A stretch of DNA of 64,000 nucleotides from Acidobacteriota bacterium (GTDB lineage: Bacteria; Acidobacteriota; Blastocatellia; Pyrinomonadales; Pyrinomonadaceae). Shown piece after piece: positions 53,190-61,231 of this stretch. Both the position numbers and the translations under genes were made by a program. The notes beneath the pieces were generated by a model that had not been told where the DNA came from, ran no database searches, and worked only from the letters and a program-made list of their open reading frames with translations. Within the stretch, counting starts at the first letter, position 1. Each line of letters begins with the position of its first letter. The stretch covers positions 1-64,000 of the forward strand of contig QHXI01000066.1 of assembly GCA_003222895.1 (NCBI GenBank). The letters are read 5' to 3'.

Positions 53190-55205
53190 TTACTCGGCGG
53201 CTGTCGATGCCGCAGTCGCAGCGACCTTCACGACTTTCGCTTTTGCGATAGGTTGTTTGGCTTGTTTCCTGGCGAGCGCGTAGCGCCGATCGGAAACGGC
53301 GAGGCCTCCGCCGATCGCCATCAGTAAGGCGCCGCCCCAAATCCAATTGACCAGCGGCTTGTGATAGACGCGCACAGTCCACCCGCCATCGGCGACTTGA
53401 TCGCCAAGCGACAAATAGAGATCGCGAAAAATGCTGCGATCGATGGCCGTTTCAGACGTTACGTTTTGCGCGGCAGTGAACGAGCGCTTCTCGGGATGCA
53501 TGACGGCGAATGGCGGCGAACCAGCTTTCGACACTTCGATGTCCGCGCGCATGGCTTGATAGTTCGGGCCGGGAACTTGCTCGATTTTCTTCAACTGAAA
53601 CTCATAACCACCGACGCTAACGGTGTCGCCTATGTTCATCTTCACATCGCGCTCGCTTTGATAACTCGTAACCACGGTAACGCCGGCGATGAATACCGCG
53701 ACGCCAATGTGCGCCAGGTGCATTCCGTAAAAGGCGCGCGATGGTACAGCGAGGCGAGCGAAGAAGTTTGATGCGCCGGTCTGTGTGCGAATTCTGCTGA
53801 TGATGTTTTGCAGCGAGGCCGCAGTTATCCAGACGGCGAGTAGCAATCCAAGACTTGCGCGCCACTTCCATCCGCCGATCACGAACGGCAAGAGAACTGC
53901 GCTGATAACAGCCAAAGCGAATGCCCACTTGAGGCGCACGGCCAACTCAGGAAGCTTCGCCTGCTTCCATTTTGCGATTGGGCCAACGCCAATCAGAAAC
54001 GCCGCCGGCGCCATCAAAGGGACAAACACGGTGTTGAAGTACGGCGGGCCAACGGAAAGTTTGCCGAGATTCAAAGCGTCAATGAACAACGGATACAAGG
54101 TGCCGAGCAGAACCGAACCCGCGGCGACGATAAGCAATACGTTGTTCGTTAGCAGCAGTGACTCGCGCGAGAGAAGTTCGAATTTTGATCCGAGGCCGAC
54201 TTGTTTTGCTCGCCACGCATACAAGGCGAGTGAACCGCCGATCACCACGGTCAAGAATCCAAGAATGAAAGTTCCGCGCTTCGGATCGTTTGCGAAGGCG
54301 TGCACTGAAGTCAGCACACCGGAGCGAACCAGGAAAGTGCCGAGCAGGCTCAACGAAAACGCGGCGATAGCCAGCAGTACAGTCCAACTCTTAAAACCGC
54401 CGCGCTTCTCGGTAACCGCAAGCGAGTGAATCAGTGCAGTGCCGACGAGCCACGGCATGAACGAAGCGTTTTCGACCGGATCCCAAAACCACCAGCCACC
54501 CCAGCCGAGTTCGTAGTAGGCCCAGAAACTTCCGAGCGCGATGCCGCAGGTCAAAAACATCCACGCCACGGTCGTCCACGGCCGCGACCAGCGCGCCCAT
54601 GTTGCGTCCAACTTGCCACCGATCAAGGCCGAGACCGCAAATGCAAAGGCGACGCAGAATCCGACGTAACCCATGTAGAGCATTGGCGGATGCGCGACCA
54701 TCGCCGGGTCCTGCAGCAACGGATTCAAATCGCGGCCGTCGGGCGGAATAGGGAACAGCCGCGCAAACGGATTCGATGTCAGCAGCATGAACAGCAGAAA
54801 ACCACAACTGATCATTGCCATCACTGACAACACACGCGCGACCATTTCGCTCGGCAGGTGATTGCTGAACAAAGTCACGGCAACCATCCACAGCGTCAGC
54901 ATGAAAGTCCAAAGCAAAAGCGATCCTTCATGCGAACCCCAGGTCGCGGCTAATCGGTATTGCAGCGGCAGTTGCGAATTGGAATTCGTCGCCACGTTCA
55001 GCACGGAAAAATCGTTCGTGATGAACGAGTATCCCAGACACGAGATGGCGATCAGGACGAAGATGAATTGCGCTTGGGCCGTCGGCCGCGCCATCGCGAC
55101 GAGTTGCGGAATCCCTTTCGCCGCGCCGATGAGTGGCAGCGTCGCTTGTGTCAGCGCCAGCATCAGCGCCAGAATCAATGCGAATTGTCCAATTTCAGGA
55201 ATCAT
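53190..55205 (-). CDS. ccmF: Cytochrome c haem lyase subunit CcmF
   Basis: A 671-residue, multi-helix inner membrane protein that joins haem to apocytochrome c. The tryptophan-rich haem-handling motif WGGWWFWDPVENASFMPW is present, and conserved His residues flank it (LLLWTFMLTLW before, HSLAVTEKRGGF after). ATG at 55205 gives MIPEIGQFALILAL, the usual CcmF start; the frame to 55232 reaches into the toxin gene. It follows the yoeB-like stop by 4 bp, so it is likely read through from the toxin-antitoxin genes. Confidence 0.94.
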   Translation of the reverse strand: MIPEIGQFALILALMLALTQATLPLIGAAKGIPQLVAMARPTAQAQFIFVLIAISCLGYSFITNDFSVLNVATNSNSQLPLQYRLAATWGSHEGSLLLWTFMLTLWMVAVTLFSNHLPSEMVARVLSVMAMISCGFLLFMLLTSNPFARLFPIPPDGRDLNPLLQDPAMVAHPPMLYMGYVGFCVAFAFAVSALIGGKLDATWARWSRPWTTVAWMFLTCGIALGSFWAYYELGWGGWWFWDPVENASFMPWLVGTALIHSLAVTEKRGGFKSWTVLLAIAAFSLSLLGTFLVRSGVLTSVHAFANDPKRGTFILGFLTVVIGGSLALYAWRAKQVGLGSKFELLSRESLLLTNNVLLIVAAGSVLLGTLYPLFIDALNLGKLSVGPPYFNTVFVPLMAPAAFLIGVGPIAKWKQAKLPELAVRLKWAFALAVISAVLLPFVIGGWKWRASLGLLLAVWITAASLQNIISRIRTQTGASNFFARLAVPSRAFYGMHLAHIGVAVFIAGVTVVTSYQSERDVKMNIGDTVSVGGYEFQLKKIEQVPGPNYQAMRADIEVSKAGSPPFAVMHPEKRSFTAAQNVTSETAIDRSIFRDLYLSLGDQVADGGWTVRVYHKPLVNWIWGGALLMAIGGGLAVSDRRYALARKQAKQPIAKAKVVKVAATAASTAAE

Positions 55206-55209
55206 GAAT

Positions 55210-55464
55210 TCAGTAGTGGTATCTGCAAGCAATTACGATCAGGTCGTTTGTCTTTACTTCGTAAACGAGGCGGTGTTCATGATTGATGCGCCGCGACCAT
55301 TTACCCGACAGTTCTCCCCTTAATGGTTCAGGCTTTCCTATTCCTTCGAACGGCGATCGTGTTACATCTCTTATCAATTGATTAACTCGTTTGAGAAGTG
55401 GCCGATTGTTTTCTTGTAACCACAGATAATCTTGCCAGGCGGATTCGGTGAAGGTAATCCTCAT
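55210..55464 (-). CDS. yoeB: YoeB-family ribosome-dependent mRNA endonuclease toxin
   Basis: An 84-residue toxin of the YoeB/Txe family, which cuts mRNA in the ribosomal A site. The full pattern is seen: ITFTESAWQDYLWLQENNRP at the start, IRDVTRSPFEGIGKPEPLRG in the middle and the catalytic end with WSRRINHEHRLVYEV and CRYHY (Glu, Arg, His and Tyr catalytic residues). The length is typical. The start overlaps the antitoxin stop by ATGA. Its location between ccmE and ccmF is unusual. Confidence 0.93.
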   Translation of the reverse strand: MRITFTESAWQDYLWLQENNRPLLKRVNQLIRDVTRSPFEGIGKPEPLRGELSGKWSRRINHEHRLVYEVKTNDLIVIACRYHY

Positions 55465-55715
55465 GCCTCGATCAGTTCCTTCTCCTCATTTTGCCCGCCC
55501 GCCGCTTCGGCTATAGACTTTCGAAGATGCGCAGCGTTTGCTGGACTGGAAAGGAGATAGACGGTTTCATTCCACGAGTTAAACTCGCTCATCGAGAGCA
55601 AAACCACTTCGTCTCCATTATCGGTGCGTAGGACGGCCGGCTCGGCGTCAGCCATGACGCGCTCGATCACTTTCTCGAGGTTTTCTTTGGCTTCATTTAC
55701 AGAGATCACCGTCAT
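55461..55715 (-). CDS. yefM: YefM/Phd-family antitoxin
   Basis: An 84-residue antitoxin, neutralising the adjacent YoeB and probably autoregulating the pair. The N-terminal DNA-binding Phd/YefM fold reads TVISVNEAKENLEKVIERVM and VLRTDNGDEVVLLSMSEFNS; the C-terminal acidic segment (AAGGQNEEKELIEA) would wrap the toxin. GGGGAGGG sits 6 bp before ATG 55715, a strong site that favours antitoxin excess. It begins 15 bp after the ccmE stop. Confidence 0.92.
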   Translation of the reverse strand: MTVISVNEAKENLEKVIERVMADAEPAVLRTDNGDEVVLLSMSEFNSWNETVYLLSSPANAAHLRKSIAEAAGGQNEEKELIEA

Positions 55716-55730
55716 TATTCCCTCCCCAGA

Positions 55731-56207
55731 TTACTTTGACAGCGTCTTCGCCGCCTCGTTCGCCGAGTTCTTAATCTTGTTAATGTCCTTGCCTTGCTCG
55801 AGCGCCTTTGCGGCTTCCGGCGGCATGTAATTCTCGTCGTGCTTCGCCATAATCTGCTCGGCGTAGAAAACTCCGTCGGACCCGACCTTCCCCTGCGCCA
55901 CGCAGCCGCGACCTTCTTTGAAAAGATCCGGGAGAATTCCTTTATAGACAACCGGAATCGTGTTCGCAGTGTCGGTGACCGTGAAGCGAATCGTCAAGCC
56001 GTCGTTATCGCGTTTGAGGCTGCCATCCTGAACTAATCCACCGATGCGAAAGGTGCGACCGACGGGCGCTTCTTTCGTCGCGATTTGTGTCGGACTAAAA
56101 AAGAAAACCAGATTATTGCGGAACGCGCCGAGCACAAGCCACGTCGCCAAGCCGAGCGCGGCGAGACTGCAACAGATAAAGATAATTCTCTTGTGACGTC
56201 TTTTCAT
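55731..56207 (-). CDS. ccmE: Haem chaperone CcmE
   Basis: A 158-residue periplasmic haem carrier with an N-terminal anchor (IIFICCSLAALGLATWLVLG) and an OB-fold. The haem-binding His lies in MAKHDENYMPPE, where His-x-x-x-Tyr is the family signature. It takes haem from CcmC and delivers it to CcmF. The start overlaps the ccmD stop by ATGA. The C-terminal tail is slightly long and charged, as usual. Confidence 0.94.
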   Translation of the reverse strand: MKRRHKRIIFICCSLAALGLATWLVLGAFRNNLVFFFSPTQIATKEAPVGRTFRIGGLVQDGSLKRDNDGLTIRFTVTDTANTIPVVYKGILPDLFKEGRGCVAQGKVGSDGVFYAEQIMAKHDENYMPPEAAKALEQGKDINKIKNSANEAAKTLSK

Positions 56208-56398
56208 TGTATTCCCTGGAGCGAAGTATTGAGACGCGGTTCATTCGTGGCGGGTTGCGGGTTTTCCCGGCGCGCGAGATTTCGTTTGCGCTTCAGAAGC
56301 ATTAACACTTCACCTACAAGCAGGACGAAGGTAACACCGTACGACCCCCAAACGTAGAGAGCATAACCGCCCATCGAAAAGAATTTTGACCAGTTCAT
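56204..56398 (-). CDS. ccmD: Small membrane subunit CcmD
   Basis: A 64-residue protein with one transmembrane helix (YALYVWGSYGVTFVLLVGEV) and a basic cytoplasmic tail (LLKRKRNLARRE). It helps release haem-loaded CcmE from the CcmABC complex. Identified by size, topology and position between ccmC and ccmE; sequence conservation in CcmD is low, but the WGSYG motif fits. ATG 56398 is preferred over a frame beginning at 56425 inside ccmC. Confidence 0.85.
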   Translation of the reverse strand: MNWSKFFSMGGYALYVWGSYGVTFVLLVGEVLMLLKRKRNLARRENPQPATNEPRLNTSLQGIQ

Positions 56399-56400
56399 AG

Positions 56401-57138
56401 TTATGCCGCCACCTCCGCCAGCCACGGCGCTTCCTGCTCTCGTTCACGAATGATATAGCGCAATCGCACTAAGACGACCGCGATCGAATACAGCCAGCAT
56501 GCTCCTAATAGGAGGAACATCGCTGCCGCCATCGACGGCGCCATCTTGAAACTATTCTTCGAGATGGTCGCGCCCTGGTGCAGGCTATTCCACCACTGCA
56601 CCGAAAAATAGATTATCGGAACGTTGATTACACCGACTAAGGCCAGCACGGCCCCGGCGCGATCAGCTCTGCGCACGTCGTCGATTGACGATTGCAGCGA
56701 GATAAATCCGATGTAGAGAAACATCAGGATTAATGTTGATGTGAGTCGCGCGTCCCAAACCCACCAAACTCCCCATGCGGGCCGGCCCCAGAGTGATCCT
56801 GTTACCAGCGAGATGAAAGTGAATATGGCACCAGTCGGTGCGATCGCCTGGGCCATCATCGACGCGAGTCTCGCATTGAACGCCCAGCCGATTCCAGCAT
56901 AGATCGCCAACATCACGTAGAGAAACATTCCCATCCACGCTGCCGGCACATGTATGAAGAGGATTCGATAGGATTCGCCCTGCTGAAAGTCAGTAGGTGC
57001 GACAAAAAACCCAACGTACATGCCGACGATGAAAAGAATCACCGCCGGGACTGCGAAGAAGGGAATAATTTTGCCTGCGCGTGGGTAGAAGTTCGCAGGC
57101 GCTGCGTATTTGTACCAATTGATTCTGCGGTTACTCAT
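56401..57138 (-). CDS. ccmC: Haem-handling membrane protein CcmC
   Basis: A 245-residue inner membrane protein with six helices, which loads haem onto CcmE. The Trp-rich loop TGSLWGRPAWGVWWVWDARL is the family hallmark, with conserved His in LFIHVPAAWMGMF and in the WWNSLHQGATI loop. It starts 91 bp after ccmB; the gap holds no gene. Confidence 0.94.
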   Translation of the reverse strand: MSNRRINWYKYAAPANFYPRAGKIIPFFAVPAVILFIVGMYVGFFVAPTDFQQGESYRILFIHVPAAWMGMFLYVMLAIYAGIGWAFNARLASMMAQAIAPTGAIFTFISLVTGSLWGRPAWGVWWVWDARLTSTLILMFLYIGFISLQSSIDDVRRADRAGAVLALVGVINVPIIYFSVQWWNSLHQGATISKNSFKMAPSMAAAMFLLLGACWLYSIAVVLVRLRYIIREREQEAPWLAEVAA

Positions 57139-57229
57139 GAATTTTTCGCACCGTCGTCATTCTGCGCGTCGGAATGCGTCGCGTTACAATTGCTATTCCA
57201 CGCGCCACGCACTCTGAAGTCTCCACTGT

Positions 57230-57913
57230 TCATTCCACAGATATCTTCAACGCAGCACTGGTTGCCCAAGGCGCGAACACCAACGAAACAACCAGGGTTG
57301 CGGCTAATAATAAAAGCCACGCTTGCGGACTCGCGCCAGTCAGGCTGGCCTGGACTGCGCCGCTGCCAAAGATCAATACCGGAATATAAAGGGGCAAGAC
57401 GAGCAAAGCGACGAGAACGTTCGCGGCGCGTAAGCCCAAGGTCAGCGCGGCACCAATCGATCCGATAACGCTTAGGACCGGCGTTCCCAGCAAGAGAGAA
57501 GCAATCACGATGACCAGGCTATTCTCCGACAATCCGAACTGAAGACCAAGCACCGGCGCGATGACAACCAACGGCAACTCCGAAACTATCCAATGAGCCA
57601 ACACTTTAGCCAAAACAACTAAATAGGTCGGCTGCGGAGTCAGCACTAACTGTTCGAGGGTCCCATCCTGATAATCGTTGCCGAAGATTCGCCCCAACGA
57701 CAGCATCGACGCGAGCAAAGCAGCGACCCAAACAACTCCGGGCGCGATTGTTTTCAGCGTTTCGCGCTCAGGGCCGATCCCCAGAGGGAACAAACTGGTC
57801 ACAATGATGAAGAAGAAGACCGTTGCGAGTACGTCCGCGCGCCGTCGCCAGGCGAGAATCAAGTCGCGCCAAACCAACCAGCTAAACATCGATTGAAATG
57901 GGGATTTTGCCAC
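57230..57913 (-). CDS. ccmB: ABC transporter permease CcmB
   Basis: A 227-residue membrane protein with six helices, partner of the ATPase CcmA in releasing holo-CcmE. Characteristic segments are FSWLVWRDLILAWRRRADVL at the start and FGNDYQDGTLEQLVLTPQP in the first loop. It shares one base with the ccmA stop at 57913, indicating coupled translation. Confidence 0.93.
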   Translation of the reverse strand: MAKSPFQSMFSWLVWRDLILAWRRRADVLATVFFFIIVTSLFPLGIGPERETLKTIAPGVVWVAALLASMLSLGRIFGNDYQDGTLEQLVLTPQPTYLVVLAKVLAHWIVSELPLVVIAPVLGLQFGLSENSLVIVIASLLLGTPVLSVIGSIGAALTLGLRAANVLVALLVLPLYIPVLIFGSGAVQASLTGASPQAWLLLLAATLVVSLVFAPWATSAALKISVE

Positions 57914-58527
57914 TATGAGAGTTGCAGCCTTTTCACGCTCGATGCGGTCAAATTCAAATCCTGGTGCGTGGCGACGATCGCCGCGCCGCCATTCTTCAGG
58001 TGCTCAGTCATAAAATCACGCGACAGGCCCATGGCCGCTTGATCGAGCGAGGTCAGCACTTCGTCGAGAATCCACAGTGTCGCATTTGCCGTCAGCAAGC
58101 GCGTCATCGCCAGCCGCCGCCGCTGTCCGGCGGAAAGCACACGCGCCGGCAAGTTCTGTTGTTGAGTCAATCCCACTTGCGCCAAAACTCTTTGTGCTTC
58201 TCCTTTATCAAGCGCATGTCCTGCGACGCCGCTCGAGATGCGCAGGTTCTCGATCGCGGTCAACTCATCCTTCACCGCATTCTGGTGACCGAGGTATGCG
58301 ACGGACGCTGAATACTCTTCGCCGAGCGATCGAATATTCGTTCCGTCCCAAAGCACATCGCCTGCGGCGGGCGTGGCGAGGCCGCAAAGAATTCGCAGCA
58401 GACTTGTCTTGCCGCTACCATTTGGCCCCCGCAGTTCGATCAACTCGCCACGCGCGACGGCGAAGTTCAGATCTTTGAACAGGCGGCGCGTGCCGCGCAC
58501 ACAGGTTACGTTGATAGCTTCCAGCAT
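57913..58527 (-). CDS. ccmA: Haem exporter ATPase CcmA
   Basis: A 204-residue ABC ATPase that powers release of haem-loaded CcmE. Walker A is GPNGSGKTSLLR, the signature motif is LSAGQRRRLAMTR, and Walker B is ATLWILDEVLTSLD, ending with the switch His in VATHQDL. The length is normal for CcmA. It is the first gene of the operon; about 220 bp of DNA upstream (58528-58746) contain no supported gene and presumably the promoter. Confidence 0.94.
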   Translation of the reverse strand: MLEAINVTCVRGTRRLFKDLNFAVARGELIELRGPNGSGKTSLLRILCGLATPAAGDVLWDGTNIRSLGEEYSASVAYLGHQNAVKDELTAIENLRISSGVAGHALDKGEAQRVLAQVGLTQQQNLPARVLSAGQRRRLAMTRLLTANATLWILDEVLTSLDQAAMGLSRDFMTEHLKNGGAAIVATHQDLNLTASSVKRLQLS

Positions 58528-58746
58528 CGTCAGTTCGCAAAAAGTTGGAGCGCAATAGGAAAGCGGACTCGCATGATAATCGAGTTATGGGAAGATGTCA
58601 TGGCGACGGTATTCTTCAGACGGACAAACAATCCGGGCCAACATTTGAGAGCGAACCAGTAGATAACAGCGGCCGCAATCCTGCCAAAGTCTGTATAGAT
58701 CTGACTTGGTCTGGTGGTTCACGCAAAAGGGAGATGGATCCCTAAA

Positions 58747-59502
58747 TTATTCGTAAGGCATCCAGGCATATTTTGCGCCGGCCCAAAAAATCATACCTTG
58801 ACGTCCGCTTATCGTTTCCAGGATGACGTCCCCTGTGAGGGGTGGTAATTTGGAATTCGGCGTCATCTCTTTTAGCTGCCTGACAGATTGAACCTGAGGC
58901 GTTGCTCCTGCCGTATTCCGAAGCAGAAACGCCTGGCGCGCGTCGTGATTGCGCCAACCTTGCGCGCCGACTCCATGAATGATCGCGATAAGCAGATCGC
59001 CTTTCCCAACACTGATAGCTTTCGGTCGAATCGCCTGAAGGGCCGCCTTCGTTCCCGGAATCGGCACTTGTTTCGGATCTTCGAGAGTCCAATTCGCCAG
59101 TTCATTATTAATCACAGTGAGCGAATCGGGATTTACCCTGGCCAAGACTGCAATGTCTTTTGAACCGTCACCATTAAAGTCGCCGATAACAAACGAGAGC
59201 GCCTGGGTTGAGTCCATGTTCACCGCTTTGTCGAACACTCGAGCCACTGCTTCATCGATTTCGACGGTTTTTGGCGGAGATGGATTTATCGGCGCCACGG
59301 TCGGGGTCGCCGTTGGTCGCACCGACGCGATTAGTGGCGGGAGCGGAGAGTTGGTCACCGGATGAGGTTCCGGTTCCGTGCTCTTACTCTGCTCAGCCGA
59401 TTTACTGCAACCACATGTGAATGAAAGAACCGCCGCGACGAGAATAGTGATCAGCGAGCTGCCCGTGGGCGGTTCCTTGCTGCGGAATAAGTTAGCGGCC
59501 AT
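58747..59502 (-). CDS. FG-GAP-containing lipoprotein
   Basis: A 251-residue predicted lipoprotein; ATG at 59502 is taken because the longer frame starts inside a terminator hairpin. The lipobox is LSFTCGC after a hydrophobic helix (LITILVAAVLSF). A Pro/Thr-rich linker leads to a single FG-GAP motif VIGDFNGDGSKDIAVLARVN, followed by a beta-rich domain with NHDARQAFLLRNTAG. It may sense or bind a ligand at the outer membrane. No partner is evident; it follows the dihaem gene on the same strand. Confidence 0.72.
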   Translation of the reverse strand: MAANLFRSKEPPTGSSLITILVAAVLSFTCGCSKSAEQSKSTEPEPHPVTNSPLPPLIASVRPTATPTVAPINPSPPKTVEIDEAVARVFDKAVNMDSTQALSFVIGDFNGDGSKDIAVLARVNPDSLTVINNELANWTLEDPKQVPIPGTKAALQAIRPKAISVGKGDLLIAIIHGVGAQGWRNHDARQAFLLRNTAGATPQVQSVRQLKEMTPNSKLPPLTGDVILETISGRQGMIFWAGAKYAWMPYE

Positions 59503-59527
59503 GTCTGTAATGCTGCGTGAAGAACCA

Positions 59528-59568
59528 ACGTTGACTGGGTCCGGTTGTAGGCCGTTCCCAGTCAACGT
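59528..59568 (-). terminator. Terminator-like hairpin after the dihaem gene
   Basis: ACGTTGACTGGG (59528-59539) pairs perfectly over 12 bp with CCCAGTCAACGT (59557-59568) around a 17-nt loop, 12 bp after the minus-strand stop at 59581. The following minus-strand bases are only moderately T-rich (TGGTTCTTC). Confidence 0.55.
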
Positions 59569-59580
59569 CTTAATTTTCCG

Positions 59581-60936
59581 TCACAAAGAATTCAGAAAAT
59601 CGATCAACTGATTCTTTTGTGTCGTGCTCAGGTTACGATAGTTGTTGATGACTCCGGTCGCCTCACCCGCGTGTCGAAGAATTGCATCGTTACGCGTGTA
59701 GTTTAAGCCATCGTGCATCAGTTCATTCCGCGTGCGTACGCCCCACAGGGGAGCCGTCCGCAACTTGTTCTTCATCGTTTGGTCAAGCTGGCCCGTGTTG
59801 GGATCATTTACTTGTGCGATGCCATCGCCGGTGCCGACATCGTGCAACAGAAAGTCACTGTACGGGTGAATGATCTTGTTGCCTAACGCATTCGGCACAG
59901 TAAACGCGCCGCCATTGATTAGTGTTCCCGGCGTGGCGGTGGTCAAAGTCGTGATGTGACAGATGTCGCATCCGATCGAGTGGAAAAGGGAGGCGCCTGC
60001 TTGAGCGCTTGACGTAGCGGCAAGCCGCGTATCCCGTGACGGCGCCTTGCTCGCGCGCATGAAGCGCGCAAACGCATCGATGTCGTTGTCTGGATCCTCG
60101 CCGCACTGGATCGATGAATTGTTAGTGCACGGCGTGGTATCGGACACGTCATCACACAAAGTGGTTACTTCCTGAAGATTGAACCGATTGGTGATGCCCA
60201 TCTCGTTCAAGTAGGCTCCACCGGCAAATGTCAGCAAGCTGGCATCTTGACTCTTCCAACCGAAGCGGCCGATGCGCAGTGCACCGTTGGCTTCGGCGAC
60301 CGGTACAGCAGTTAATTGCCCCTTCATGCCGGACGGCTGGCTGTTGGGGATGTTTTGCAAAGTAGTGTTCGAAATACACTCGACAAAACCCAGACCCATG
60401 AGATTGGTAGTCATCCGTCGGGCCCGGATTGTCTCAGCGCCAGGCACGCGCTCCTGTGCTTGTTCATTCGGATGATTGTAGATAATCGCGTGCGTTGTCA
60501 GATCGGTCACTACTCCGGGACAAGTAGCTCGCTGGTTGATGAGCGACCGATTCGCGATGGTCACACCCGTTAAACCACCGCCGTCATTGATTGTGAGTGT
60601 GGCGGGGACGAAATTACCGGAACCGTCACTGTGGCCGGCCCTTAACTCTGAGATCTGGCTGATGCCGCCAGTGACCGGGTTCTGATGACATTCAGCGCAC
60701 GACTGAGCGTTATAGACGGGTCCTAAACCCTTCGTTACGTCGTCGCGCTTCTCGAACGTGCCTCTATCTGCGTCATGCGTGGCCTGGCTGACAAAGGACG
60801 TGTCATTGGTTAGAGTATCGAAGCCCGTCGGAGCTTCGGTTGCTGATTGGCTTTGGACGGTTCTGGCCGTCCAGATGGGAAGGGCGAGAGCTACCGCGAA
60901 CAGAAGAAAGATTAGGATCCTAAGATAGGTGGTCAT
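59581..60936 (-). CDS. Dihaem oxidoreductase (DUF1111 / thiol oxidoreductase-like)
   Basis: A 451-residue exported cytochrome. ATG at 60936 is supported by AAGGAG upstream and gives signal peptide MTTYLRILIFLLFAVALALP. Two haem motifs occur, AQSCAECHQNP near the start and IGCDICHITTL in the second half, with RTAPLWGVRTRNELMHDG near the C-terminus typical of DUF1111/di-haem peroxidase relatives. The family may oxidise thiols or reduce peroxides in the periplasm; activity is not established. Haem attachment depends on the ccm operon located next to it. Confidence 0.88.
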   Translation of the reverse strand: MTTYLRILIFLLFAVALALPIWTARTVQSQSATEAPTGFDTLTNDTSFVSQATHDADRGTFEKRDDVTKGLGPVYNAQSCAECHQNPVTGGISQISELRAGHSDGSGNFVPATLTINDGGGLTGVTIANRSLINQRATCPGVVTDLTTHAIIYNHPNEQAQERVPGAETIRARRMTTNLMGLGFVECISNTTLQNIPNSQPSGMKGQLTAVPVAEANGALRIGRFGWKSQDASLLTFAGGAYLNEMGITNRFNLQEVTTLCDDVSDTTPCTNNSSIQCGEDPDNDIDAFARFMRASKAPSRDTRLAATSSAQAGASLFHSIGCDICHITTLTTATPGTLINGGAFTVPNALGNKIIHPYSDFLLHDVGTGDGIAQVNDPNTGQLDQTMKNKLRTAPLWGVRTRNELMHDGLNYTRNDAILRHAGEATGVINNYRNLSTTQKNQLIDFLNSL

Positions 60937-61231
60937 GTTCGTAAGTCTCCTTAGTGAATCGAGCAGACGTTTAGAAACAAGTCGGCGCTGCCGAGCAGGT
61001 CGTTTTGTTTTGCTAAGCATTTTTCAACCGAGCCAACGTATTGCACTGATCAGGCTCGACCGTTGCAAGTGCGGCGAACTCTAATACGAATAGTGGGTTA
61101 TGTCAATAGCAAATATTTTGCTACGGAAGAATAAACAGCACGAAAAAATGCTTTGTTGTTGGAGTTTTGACGCAGAGGATCGCTGGGATGTCGCTGGGAA
61201 CTAATAATCCGATATCTCTAAAGGAAAGCTT

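Noticed and set aside
58545-58745. 66-codon plus-strand frame between ccmA and the FG-GAP lipoprotein
   Set aside because: No ribosome site, no recognisable domain and poor composition; treated as non-coding upstream DNA of the ccm operon.
60937-61231. Possible cobalamin riboswitch or missing 5' part of bchH upstream of the C-terminal half
   Set aside because: No B12-box-like sequence and no open frame resembling BchH was seen in this gap.
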